DNA of 64,000 bases from Glycomyces xiaoerkulensis. Its GTDB lineage: Bacteria > Actinomycetota > Actinomycetes > Mycobacteriales > Micromonosporaceae. This document shows, piece after piece, positions 1-7,389 of this stretch. Below the pieces are notes generated by a model that did not search any database, had not been told where the DNA came from, and saw only the letters and a list, made by a program, of their open reading frames with translations. Within the stretch, counting starts at the first letter, position 1, and every line of letters begins with the position of its first letter. The position numbers were made by a program, and so were the translations under genes. The stretch lies in contig NZ_PGGV01000007.1 of the NCBI RefSeq assembly GCF_002798405.1, positions 60,234-124,233 on the forward strand, in the 5' to 3' direction.

Positions 1-290
1 AGCAGCGTCTCATGCCGAGCATGGCAGCCGTCGCCGTCGGCGTCGCTCCAATGCGGGAACAGGCTCCGGTCGTAACCCTCGCCGACCTCCTCGGCCACCG
101 GCAGCGCCTCGATCAAGGCGACCAGCTCCCGGCCGGTGAACGAGGCGGTGAACGGCGCATACTCACCCAAATCACCGCCCGACCGGCCCGAACCATCCTC
201 GACGTACTCGGTGTACACCCAATAGGCGCCGGCCACCAGCGCGGCGACGACCGCGACCGTACCGGCCAGCCGGGACTGCTTCTTGGCCAT
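1..290 (-). CDS. Secreted/membrane HNH-type nuclease family protein (5' part, runs off the window)
   Basis: The start is the ATG at 290-288 on the minus strand; about 96 residues are visible and the C-terminus lies beyond base 1. An N-terminal hydrophobic segment (about residues 8-23) suggests a signal anchor or uncleaved signal peptide. The visible mature part has the pattern LVALIEALPVAEEVGEGYDR followed by a DADGDGC-x-x-R-x-E motif. That motif is typical of secreted actinobacterial HNH proteins of the DUF1524/GmrSD C-terminal type, where it precedes the His-Asn-His catalytic core. The core itself is outside the window, so nuclease activity is inferred from the family only. Confidence 0.7.
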   Translation of the reverse strand, partial: MAKKQSRLAGTVAVVAALVAGAYWVYTEYVEDGSGRSGGDLGEYAPFTASFTGRELVALIEALPVAEEVGEGYDRSLFPHWSDADGDGCHARHETL

Positions 291-506
291 CGTCGGAATC
301 CAGTCTCCGTCTAAAAAAAGGGGGCAGGGGCGCGCTCGGGGGAGCGAACGCAACCTAGCACGAATACCGCCGCCGCGACAGGGCCGAAACCACCGCCCGG
401 CGGCGACACCCGCCGACGATTCGGGCCAAGATCCGGAAAACGTCACACCAGCGCGCGAAGATGAGAACCAGCACCGACCCACATCCCGGCAAGGAGGCCC
501 GGAACC

Positions 507-1652
507 ATGGCATACCTCGTCCTCATCGGCACCCGCAAAGGCCTGTTCACCGCCACCAGCGACGACCGACGCACCTGGCGACTCGACGGCCCGGTCATCC
601 TCGACGAAGACGGCTTCACCGCCGTCGCCGAAATCTACGCCATCGGCACCGACCCCGACACCGGACGCATCCTGGTCGGCGCCGCCACCTGGTTCGGCCC
701 CAGCATCTGGCGCAGCGACGACTACGCCGCCACCTGGTCCGAACCGATCGAAGCGCCCATGGCCTTCCCCCAAGACCTGCCCTACCGGCCCCTCGACTTC
801 TCCGAGACCGCCGGCATCGACCAACCCGAATCCGACCAGACCAACACCGTCAAACGCATCTGGCAACTCACCTTCGGCCCCGGCGACCGCGTCTGGGCCG
901 GAGTCGAACCCACCAGCCTGTGGACCAGCGACGACGGCGGCCAGACCTTCACCTTCAACCGAGCCCTGTGGGAGCACCCCGAGCACACCACCTGGGCCTC
1001 CGGCGCCGGCGGACCGGCCGTCCACACCATCGTCCCCGACCCCACCGACCCCAAGACCCAGACGGTCGCGATCTCCTCGGGCGGCATATACCAGACCCGA
1101 GACGACGGCCACTCCTGGACCGGCATCACCAAGGGCATCACCGTCGACTACGCACCCGACGAGACCCCCGACTCCGGCCAATGCATCCACAAGGTCACCC
1201 GCGGCACCGACGGCACCCTCTACACCCAAAGCCACGGACCGGCCTACCGCTCCACCCGCCCCGACGGCGGCTGGACCGACATCTCGGCGAACCTCCCCAG
1301 CAAATTCGGATTCGCCATCGTCGCCCACCCCACCGAAGCCGGCACCGTCATGGCCTGGCCGGTCACCGCCTCCATGGAACGCACCCCGCCCGACCGGCAA
1401 GTCGGCGCCTGGCGCACCGAAGACTCCGGCGACACCTGGCAGCCCTGGCACAACGGCCTGCCCACCGACCCCTACTTCGGCGGCATCCTGCGCGACGGCG
1501 CCTGCACCGACGCCGCACCCGGCGACCCCGGCTGGTACTTCGGCACCCGCTGCGGCGACGTCTGGGCCGCCGCCGACAGCGACGGCCGGTGGCACCAGGT
1601 CGCCGCGCACCTGCCAGACGTACTGTGCGTGCGCGCGATGGAGACCGCCTGA
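507..1652 (+). CDS. BNR/WD40-like beta-propeller protein
   Basis: This 381-residue protein has no signal peptide. It resembles the actinobacterial 'WD40/YVTN/BNR-like repeat' or exo-alpha-sialidase-like proteins. Repeated Asp-box-like units are visible (S-x-D-x-G-x-T-W type), for example TSDDGGQTF (about residue 146), TRDDGHSW (about 197) and TEDSGDTW (about 307). Sialidase activity is not supported because no catalytic Arg triad is evident. A strong AAGGAGG at 491-497 fixes the ATG. The stop overlaps the start of the next gene by one base (TGATG), so the two are probably translationally coupled. Molecular function is unknown. Confidence 0.85.
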   Translation: MAYLVLIGTRKGLFTATSDDRRTWRLDGPVILDEDGFTAVAEIYAIGTDPDTGRILVGAATWFGPSIWRSDDYAATWSEPIEAPMAFPQDLPYRPLDFSETAGIDQPESDQTNTVKRIWQLTFGPGDRVWAGVEPTSLWTSDDGGQTFTFNRALWEHPEHTTWASGAGGPAVHTIVPDPTDPKTQTVAISSGGIYQTRDDGHSWTGITKGITVDYAPDETPDSGQCIHKVTRGTDGTLYTQSHGPAYRSTRPDGGWTDISANLPSKFGFAIVAHPTEAGTVMAWPVTASMERTPPDRQVGAWRTEDSGDTWQPWHNGLPTDPYFGGILRDGACTDAAPGDPGWYFGTRCGDVWAAADSDGRWHQVAAHLPDVLCVRAMETA

Positions 1653-1936
1653 TGCACATCGACCTCAAGATCCCCGCCGCGCTGGCCAGCGAGTGCGGCG
1701 GGGCCCGCGCCATCGCCGTCGAAGTCCCCGACGGTGCGAACCTCGGCGACCTGCTCGACGCGGTCGCCGCCGACTACCCGAGACTGGCCCGCCGCGTCCG
1801 GGACGAGGCCGGACAGTTGCGCCGGTTCGTCAACGTCTACGTCGGCGACGACGAGAGCCGCCGACTCGAAGGCCAAGCCACACCCCTCAAAGCCGGGCAG
1901 CCGGTCCAGATCCTGCCCTCGATCGCCGGAGGCTAA
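1652..1936 (+). CDS. MoaD/ThiS-family small sulfur-carrier-like protein
   Basis: This 94-residue protein has the ubiquitin-like beta-grasp pattern of the MoaD/ThiS family and ends in the diagnostic C-terminal Gly-Gly (LPSIAGG). In the family this terminus is adenylated and thiocarboxylated by an E1-like enzyme and then donates sulfur. No E1 (MoeB/ThiF) or molybdopterin gene is adjacent. The ATG overlaps the stop of the upstream BNR protein, which argues for a joint function rather than general molybdopterin synthesis. The 3' end overlaps the convergent FKBP gene by 4 bp. Confidence 0.85.
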   Translation: MHIDLKIPAALASECGGARAIAVEVPDGANLGDLLDAVAADYPRLARRVRDEAGQLRRFVNVYVGDDESRRLEGQATPLKAGQPVQILPSIAGG

Positions 1937-2454
1937 CCGACCGACACCACATCCACCACGAACACCAGCGTCTCGTCCGGGCCGATCGCATCGCCGGCGC
2001 CCTCGGCGCCGTAAGCCAGATCGGGCGGGACCACCAGCAGCCGCCGGTCACCGGCCTGGGCGCCCATCAGGCCCTCGTTCCAGCCCTGGATCACCCCGGC
2101 CGACCCCAGCGGCGCCACCTCGAACGGCTCACCGCCGCCCCACGAGGCGTCGAACCGCTCCCCGTCGTCCCAGTGGAAACCCGCATACTGCACCGTCACC
2201 GCGTCCCCGGCCGCGGCCTCGCCGCCCTCGCCCTCGACCACGTCGACGACCACCAGCGACGACGGCGGATCGCAATCGGCCGCCGACACCTCCGGGGCCC
2301 GGTCGGTCTCGGTCGAGACCCCGACCTCGCAACCGTCGGCCACCTCGACCCGGTCGAGATCGCCGCCGGAACCGCACCCGGCCAGGATCAGCGCACCCGC
2401 GAACCACAGGCCCGCCGGCCTCCATACACGACTCAACATTCCGGTGACTGCCAT
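1933..2454 (-). CDS. FKBP-type peptidyl-prolyl cis-trans isomerase lipoprotein
   Basis: The protein has 173 residues. The N-terminus is a lipoprotein signal ending in a lipobox (LILAGC, Cys about residue 27), so it is probably anchored outside the cytoplasmic membrane. Residues about 80-173 form an FKBP domain: VTVQYAGFHWDDGERFDAS, GVIQGWNEGLMGAQAGDRR and a PPDLAYG segment match the conserved FKBP core, including the Trp at the base of the pocket. The expected role is proline isomerisation and folding of exported proteins. It is transcribed convergently with the MoaD-like gene. Confidence 0.9.
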   Translation of the reverse strand: MAVTGMLSRVWRPAGLWFAGALILAGCGSGGDLDRVEVADGCEVGVSTETDRAPEVSAADCDPPSSLVVVDVVEGEGGEAAAGDAVTVQYAGFHWDDGERFDASWGGGEPFEVAPLGSAGVIQGWNEGLMGAQAGDRRLLVVPPDLAYGAEGAGDAIGPDETLVFVVDVVSVG

Positions 2455-2607
2455 CGCAGGAACCTACCACCCCCGAGCCCGGCCGCGACCCGGAGCCGCC
2501 GCCGATTCGCCGCCAGGGGAGCAGCACACACATCGACGCCCGCGCCCCCGGACACGGCTACGATGCAGAGGAGAGCCAGGCACCCCAGCCAGCGAGCAAG
2601 GAGTCCC

Positions 2608-3225
2608 ATGACCGCCGACCGGGCCACCGGCCCCGCCCACCCCCTCATACGAGCCCTCGCCCTGTGGGGCACCGTCATCGCCGCCATGTGGGTGCTGCTG
2701 TTCATCGACTGGATTACCCCGACCGCCCTGACGCAGTGGGGGATCGTCGCCGGCACCGCCGACGGGATCTTCCCCGGACTCATCGCCGCCCCGTTCCTCC
2801 ACGCGGGCGGCGGCCACCTGATCTCCAACATGGTGCCCCTGGCGGTCATGGGCACCATCGCCGCGCTCCGCGACTGGCGCGCCATGTGGATCGCCCTGGC
2901 GGTCATCGTGGTCGCCTCCGGCATCGGCGTATGGCTCCTGACCGACACCGGCCGCCCCACCGTCGGCGCCTCCGGCGTCGTGTTCGGCCTGTTCGGCTAC
3001 CTGCTCGGCCGCGGCGTCTTCCTGCGCCGCTTCGGCGACATCGCCATCACCGTCCTACTGGTCCTCGTCTACGGCTCCATGGTGTGGGGCATCTTCCCGA
3101 GCCAGCCCCACATTTCGTGGCAGGCCCACCTGTTCGGCTTCCTCGGCGGATTGGCGACCGCGTTCGCGCTGGCCCGGTCCGGCAACGAGACCCGCCGCCG
3201 CGGCGGCGCCCCCGGGGCGGGCTGA
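2608..3225 (+). CDS. Rhomboid-family intramembrane serine protease
   Basis: This 205-residue polytopic membrane protein has the catalytic serine in a GASGVVFG motif (about residue 121) and a conserved His in the last helix (SWQAHLFGF). The pattern HAGGGHLISNM near the start of helix 2 is also typical of rhomboids. These residues form the Ser-His dyad that cleaves transmembrane substrates. The ATG at 2608 is preceded by AAGGAG (2598-2603). A small ORF starts directly after the stop, suggesting co-transcription. The substrate is unknown. Confidence 0.92.
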   Translation: MTADRATGPAHPLIRALALWGTVIAAMWVLLFIDWITPTALTQWGIVAGTADGIFPGLIAAPFLHAGGGHLISNMVPLAVMGTIAALRDWRAMWIALAVIVVASGIGVWLLTDTGRPTVGASGVVFGLFGYLLGRGVFLRRFGDIAITVLLVLVYGSMVWGIFPSQPHISWQAHLFGFLGGLATAFALARSGNETRRRGGAPGAG

Positions 3226-3453
3226 GTGGTGGCGGCACCGAGCGGATTCGCCTACCGGGAGCGCGGGGACGGCGCCGTAGTCATCACCCACCGCGGCCGG
3301 CACGCGACGGTCCTGCGCGGGGCCAGGGCCGCGAAGTTCCTCGACGAGGTCGCGGCCGGAGACGACCAGCAGGTCATGGCCCGGTGGACGGGCGCCTACA
3401 AGCACGGCAACGAGCGGGCGGCCAAGAACCACCCGAGGAACCGGGGCCGCTAG
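3226..3453 (+). CDS. Small conserved hypothetical protein
   Basis: This 75-residue basic protein has a GTG start immediately following the TGA of the rhomboid gene, so it is likely translationally coupled. The C-terminal stretch WTGAYKHGNERAAK resembles the WTGNY-x-x-GNER motif of a small actinobacterial hypothetical family. No membrane segment or catalytic motif is visible. I cannot assign a function. Confidence 0.7.
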   Translation: MVAAPSGFAYRERGDGAVVITHRGRHATVLRGARAAKFLDEVAAGDDQQVMARWTGAYKHGNERAAKNHPRNRGR

Positions 3454-3476
3454 GGGAGCGGCACCCGGCCCGGACG

Positions 3477-3896
3477 CTACTGTGGTTCCTCGGTTCCGAA
3501 GTCGACCATCCAGGGGATGCCGAACCGGTCGATGCAGGAGCCGAACTCGTCGCCCCACACCTGCTTCTCCAGCGGCATGGTGACCGTGCCCGACTCGGAC
3601 AGGCGCCTCCAGTAGCCGCGGATCTCCTCGGCGTCGGCGGCCTGGCCGGTGATGCTGAGGGTGACGTTCTGCCCCGGATCGTGCTCCATCCCCGGAGGCA
3701 GGTCGGAGGCCATGATGGTGAACCCGGCGCCGGTCTGGAGCCGGGAGTGCATGATCTTGTCCTTGAGCGGGCCGGTCTCACCCATCTCGCCGTAGGTGTT
3801 GATCTCCAGATCGCCGCCGAGCGCGTCGCGGTAGAACTCCATCGCCTCCAGGGCGTTGCCGTCGAAGTTCAGGTACGGGCTGAGCACGGATGCCAT
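3477..3896 (-). CDS. PhnB-like VOC-superfamily protein
   Basis: This 139-residue protein belongs to the PhnB-like / '3-demethylubiquinone methyltransferase-like' branch of the vicinal oxygen chelate fold. Evidence: the N-terminal SPYLNFDGNALEAMEFY, the central MHSRLQTGAG, and the C-terminal WGDEFGSCIDRFGIPWM, which are family hallmarks. The enzymatic role is not established for this branch, and metal-binding residues of true glyoxalases are not clearly present. An AAAGGAGC-like site precedes the ATG at 3896 on the minus strand. Confidence 0.88.
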   Translation of the reverse strand: MASVLSPYLNFDGNALEAMEFYRDALGGDLEINTYGEMGETGPLKDKIMHSRLQTGAGFTIMASDLPPGMEHDPGQNVTLSITGQAADAEEIRGYWRRLSESGTVTMPLEKQVWGDEFGSCIDRFGIPWMVDFGTEEPQ

Positions 3897-4015
3897 CGCC
3901 AGCTCCTTTGATAGGGATCGGTGTGCTACCGCTCATCCTGCCAGCGCGGTCCGACACCGGCGGCCGATTCGACCGATGCGATGATGTGGAGACCGACCCC
4001 AGCGGAGGAGGCCGT

Positions 4016-4918
4016 GTGCGCACCATCGTGATGACCGGCGGCACTTCAGGATTCGGCGCGATCACCGCCGACCGGCTGCGCTCGGCAGGCACCCGCCTGA
4101 TCCTCGCCGCACGCCGCCCGACCGCACCGGCCGAGTCGATCCCGCTCGACCTCGCCGAACTCGACTCCGTACGCGCCTTCGCCGACACTCTCGGCGACCG
4201 ACTCGACCCGGCCGGCATCGACGCCCTCGTCTGCAACGCCGGAGGCATTCGCGCCGACGCCGCCGGCCGCACCGCCGACGGCTACGAGACGACCTTCGCG
4301 GTCAACCACCTCGCCCACTACCTGCTGCTGCGGCTGCTCCTGCCGGCACTGGCCGACCGTGCGACGGTCGTTGTGACCACCAGCGGCACCCACGACCCGG
4401 CCACCAAGGCCGGTCTGGCGCTCCCGCGCCACGCCGAGGCCGACCTCCTGGCCCGCCCCGACCGCGACCCCGGTCTGCACACCGACGCGAGGGAGGCCGG
4501 CCAGCACGCCTACACCGCCTCGAAACTGTGCGTCCTGCTCACCGCCCGGGCGCTGGCCGCCCGCCCCGAGGCCCGGGAGCGGCGTCTGAGCGTGATCGCC
4601 TACTGCCCGGGACAGGTGTTCGGCACCGGCCTGGTGGGGGACCTGCCGCTGCCGATGCGGATCGCCTGGTCGGTGCTGGGCACCCCGCTGGGGTGGCCGC
4701 TGCGCCGATTCAACCGGTTCCTCAACACTCGCGAGGCCGCCGCCGACGGCCTCGCCGATCTGGCCCTGGGGACCGAGCCGGTCCCGGACGGGGAGGTCTA
4801 CGCCGCGCTGCGCCGCGGACGAATCACCTGGCCCGAACCCTCGGCCCGAGCCCGAGACGACCAGGCGGCCGAAGCGCTCTGGCGCGACAGCGCGACCCTG
4901 GCGGGCCTGCCGGACTGA
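4016..4918 (+). CDS. Short-chain dehydrogenase/reductase (SDR)
   Basis: This is a 300-residue Rossmann-fold oxidoreductase. The N-terminus carries TGGTSGFG (the T-G-x3-G-x-G dinucleotide site), followed by NAGG and the catalytic Y-x3-K as YTASK (about residue 164), then PGQV. The overall pattern resembles the retinol-dehydrogenase / protochlorophyllide-reductase-like SDRs. The GTG at 4016 is preferred because GGAGGAG lies at 4004-4010; an in-frame ATG at 4031 would cut into the nucleotide-binding strand. The substrate is unknown. Confidence 0.88.
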   Translation: MRTIVMTGGTSGFGAITADRLRSAGTRLILAARRPTAPAESIPLDLAELDSVRAFADTLGDRLDPAGIDALVCNAGGIRADAAGRTADGYETTFAVNHLAHYLLLRLLLPALADRATVVVTTSGTHDPATKAGLALPRHAEADLLARPDRDPGLHTDAREAGQHAYTASKLCVLLTARALAARPEARERRLSVIAYCPGQVFGTGLVGDLPLPMRIAWSVLGTPLGWPLRRFNRFLNTREAAADGLADLALGTEPVPDGEVYAALRRGRITWPEPSARARDDQAAEALWRDSATLAGLPD

Positions 4919-5099
4919 CCGGCGGTCGGCGGTGAGGCCGACCTGAGGCCGCACGGTGGCCGTCACTCGAAATCCGTTCCTTGGCCCCTCTGCGGCCCCT
5001 ACGACACATAGCTTGCGGGAACGTCACTTCTCGTGAGTTATCGCTCGGGCCGAGGGAAGTGGTTATTCCGCTTTTATATTTCTAATAAACGGAAATAAA

Positions 5100-5110
5100 T
5101 AATGTAGGCT
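5100..5110 (+). promoter_or_regulatory. Putative leaderless promoter -10 (TAATGT)
   Basis: TAATGT at 5100-5105 ends 5 nt before the GTG at 5111, which fits a leaderless transcript. The preceding 40 bases (about 5061-5100) are strikingly AT-rich for this genome. No convincing -35 is seen. Confidence 0.4.
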
Positions 5111-6193
5111 GTGGGCATGTCGAAAACAGCGACGCTCTGCAAGCGATGTGGGAAACCGGTGCCGCAGCAGTCCGGGCGGGGCCGTCCGCGGCTGTACTGC
5201 ACCGACGGCGACTGCGCCTCGCAGGCCAAACGGCAGCGGGAACTGCGGCGGGCCACACCGGGCCTGGAAGGGGCGCTGGCGCGCGCCGAGGAGCTCTACG
5301 AGCAGATCGAGCAGTCCATGTCGGCCGCACTCGGACCCCTGGCCGAGGCCCTCCGCGCCGAGACCGACCCGGCCGAGGTCGAGGCCCGCGCCGCCGAGAT
5401 CCGCTCCGAGGCCGCGGCCGCGGTCGCCGCCGCCCGAGCCGAACGCGACGAGGCCCTCCGCCGGGCCGAGACCCTCGCCGATGACTTCACCGCGCTGCGG
5501 GCCGAGCTCGATCAGGCCGCCGGCGCCGCCCGCGAGGCCGAGGACCGGGCCGCCGAAGCGGTCGAGGCGCGCCTGGAGGCCGTCCGCGGCGCCGAAGCCG
5601 CCGACGAGCGGGCCGCCTCAGCCCGGGCCGAAGCCGCGGCCGCGGTCGCCGACCGGGACGCGGCCGCCCACGAGCGGGCTGCGGCGCTCGAGACCGCCGA
5701 GGCCGCGCAGGCCGAACGCGACCGGGCGGCCGAGGCCGAGGCGGTCGCCGACGCCGCCGCCTCAGCCGCCCGCAGGGACGCCGAGGAGGCCCGAGCGCGG
5801 GCCGACCGAATCGAGGCCGAGGCCGAGGAGGCGGTCCGGTCGGCCGAAGCGGCGCTGCGGCGGTCCGACCAGCGGGCCTCGGCGCTGGCGGCCGAACGCG
5901 ACCGCGAGCGCGGCCGGGTCGAGGCCCTGCTGGCCGATCTGGCCGTCGCGCGGCGCGAGGCGGACCTGGCCTCCGGCGAGGCGGCCGAGGCGCGGGAGGC
6001 GCTGGCGGTCAAGGCCGGTGAGGCCGAGGCGCTGGCCGGCGACAAGCGGGTCCTGGCCGCGCGGTTGGAGTCGGCCGATTCGCGGGTCGCTGCGGTCGCC
6101 GGCGAGGTCGAGGCCTGGCGGGAGCGGGCGCTGGCGGCCGAGGCCCGCTTCGATGGCCAACAGAATACGCCTGAAAGCCGCCATGAACCCTAA
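5111..6193 (+). CDS. Zinc-ribbon / long coiled-coil protein
   Basis: The protein has 360 residues. The N-terminus (about 10-45) has a Cys-rich motif CKRCGKPVP...GRGRPRLYC...C followed by a basic stretch (AKRQRELRR), a probable zinc-binding and possibly DNA-binding element. Residues about 55-350 are an almost uninterrupted Ala/Glu/Arg-rich coiled coil. The architecture is reminiscent of KfrA-like or other actinobacterial filament-forming DNA-associated proteins, but the N-terminal domain is not KfrA's. The start is GTG at 5111 (leaderless) or ATG at 5117. Function is unknown. Confidence 0.8.
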   Translation: MGMSKTATLCKRCGKPVPQQSGRGRPRLYCTDGDCASQAKRQRELRRATPGLEGALARAEELYEQIEQSMSAALGPLAEALRAETDPAEVEARAAEIRSEAAAAVAAARAERDEALRRAETLADDFTALRAELDQAAGAAREAEDRAAEAVEARLEAVRGAEAADERAASARAEAAAAVADRDAAAHERAAALETAEAAQAERDRAAEAEAVADAAASAARRDAEEARARADRIEAEAEEAVRSAEAALRRSDQRASALAAERDRERGRVEALLADLAVARREADLASGEAAEAREALAVKAGEAEALAGDKRVLAARLESADSRVAAVAGEVEAWRERALAAEARFDGQQNTPESRHEP

Positions 6194-6403
6194 TGGACTG
6201 TTGGATCCTGATGGTGTTTCCGCCAGTGAGCGGTCTATGCGCTTGATGGGAGGAGTGCTCCGGGGACGAGCCGGATCGGCCGGAGGGACTTGTAGAAGTC
6301 TTCGACCAGGGCAGATGGTCTTTGCCATGGTGGGCTGACTACAGACACTGGCAGGAGCGGGATCAGCCGACCTTCTACGAGTTGCCATCGAGGTCGACAC
6401 CGA

Positions 6404-6919
6404 CTACTGGATATCTCCTCCGACCACTGCGCCGTAACGGTCGGCGAGCTTTTCACGCAGCGACTCCAGGTCGCTCGCAGCCTGGGCCGCCATCGTCTCG
6501 CCTGCCGATACCTTTCGGGAGGTCTCCCAGAGGATTGAGTCCTCAGACTGCCTCGGTTCAGCCCTGAAAAGGATGTTGACCTCAGTCAAGAGTTGAGTGA
6601 ACTGCTGGGCCATCTCCAACTCCTCGGGGAGCAGGAATGGCGAGCGTCGCAAGATCAGCAGGTTCGCCTCGATGAGGTGCCTCCGAAGGTCCTGGGCCGC
6701 CTCCCTGTCGCTGCGCCGCAGGTTCTTGCGATGGTCTGCCTCGGCGTCGGCCAATGCCTCCCATACCTCCCGCAGGGCGTTGATGCGGCTGGCACGGTAT
6801 TCGCTTCGCTCTTCGCGGAGCTGCGAGCGTCGCCACTGCCAGAATCCGACGGCGGTCACGAGCACGGTTCCAGCGAAAGTCAGGAGTGCGGTAATGAGCT
6901 GCTCGAGGTTCACCCTCAC
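6404..6919 (-). CDS. Small membrane-anchored coiled-coil hypothetical protein
   Basis: With a GTG start at 6919 the protein has 171 residues. It begins with one hydrophobic helix (LITALLTFAGTVLVTAVGFW, about 6-25) followed by a basic stop-transfer sequence and a charged, mostly helical cytoplasmic part. GTG at 6913 is an alternative start. The sequence between the start and an upstream in-frame ATG at 7003 reads poorly as protein. Base composition here is lower in GC than in the neighbours, hinting at acquired DNA. I do not recognise a family. Confidence 0.6.
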   Translation of the reverse strand: MRVNLEQLITALLTFAGTVLVTAVGFWQWRRSQLREERSEYRASRINALREVWEALADAEADHRKNLRRSDREAAQDLRRHLIEANLLILRRSPFLLPEELEMAQQFTQLLTEVNILFRAEPRQSEDSILWETSRKVSAGETMAAQAASDLESLREKLADRYGAVVGGDIQ

Positions 6920-7343
6920 ATCATCGCAATACTCGGGATCCGAAGGCACCCTTGGCAGCTTATACGGTCGGCTGACTGCTGCCTGCATGACGCTCAGTGT
7001 CAATCAATGACGTTCATCATTCCCGATACCAGCCGGGCGGCTCATGTTCCACAATGCAAGCGACGCCTGTGACCTGCCCCTTCTGGTTCTGCTACTTCAC
7101 GTCCTCCCTTCTCGCTCGCGCGACCTTCGTCGTAGCCGCATGCCGCATTGGACAGCCTCCACCAGGGAGAACTCGCCTCAGCTAGGCAATCCATTAGGGA
7201 GTATGGCGGGTTTCAGACGTACCTGTTGGCCCCCGCGCTTGGAGCGCGATCGGGACCGGTGAGACCGCCGGCGGGCGGCACGGATGGCGGTTCGGTGGTG
7301 CCGCTCCCCTGCCGTGGGCCGGGCCCGGGTGGTGGGAGGCGGA
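6920..7343. other. Non-coding stretch, lower GC
   Basis: No convincing gene is seen in these about 420 bases. A TTGACA hexamer on the minus strand (6998-7003) could be a -35 for the coiled-coil gene, but no good -10 lies at the right distance. Composition is less GC-rich than the flanks. It may be a remnant of displaced DNA; I see no transposase or terminal repeats. Confidence 0.4.
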
Positions 7344-7377
7344 GGGCCCCGCACCGGTTGGGGGTGGTGCGGGGCCC
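7344..7377 (-). terminator. Stem-loop terminator after the CotH gene
   Basis: A perfect 12-bp inverted repeat (GGGCCCCGCACC at 7344-7355 and its complement at 7366-7377) has a 10-nt loop. It lies 12 bases beyond the stop of the minus-strand CotH gene. There is no U-run, as is common for actinobacterial terminators. Confidence 0.75.
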
Positions 7378-7389
7378 GGTCCGGGGTCG

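Noticed and set aside
283..3225. Very long plus-strand frame of 980 codons across five genes
   Set aside because: Only its last part (2608-3225) is the rhomboid gene; the rest is Pro/Arg/Thr-rich shadow coding opposite to or out of frame with real genes, as expected at high GC.
6194..6403. Possible transposase or IS remnant between the coiled-coil genes
   Set aside because: Short fragments can be translated, but I recognise no transposase motif and see no terminal inverted repeats or target duplication.
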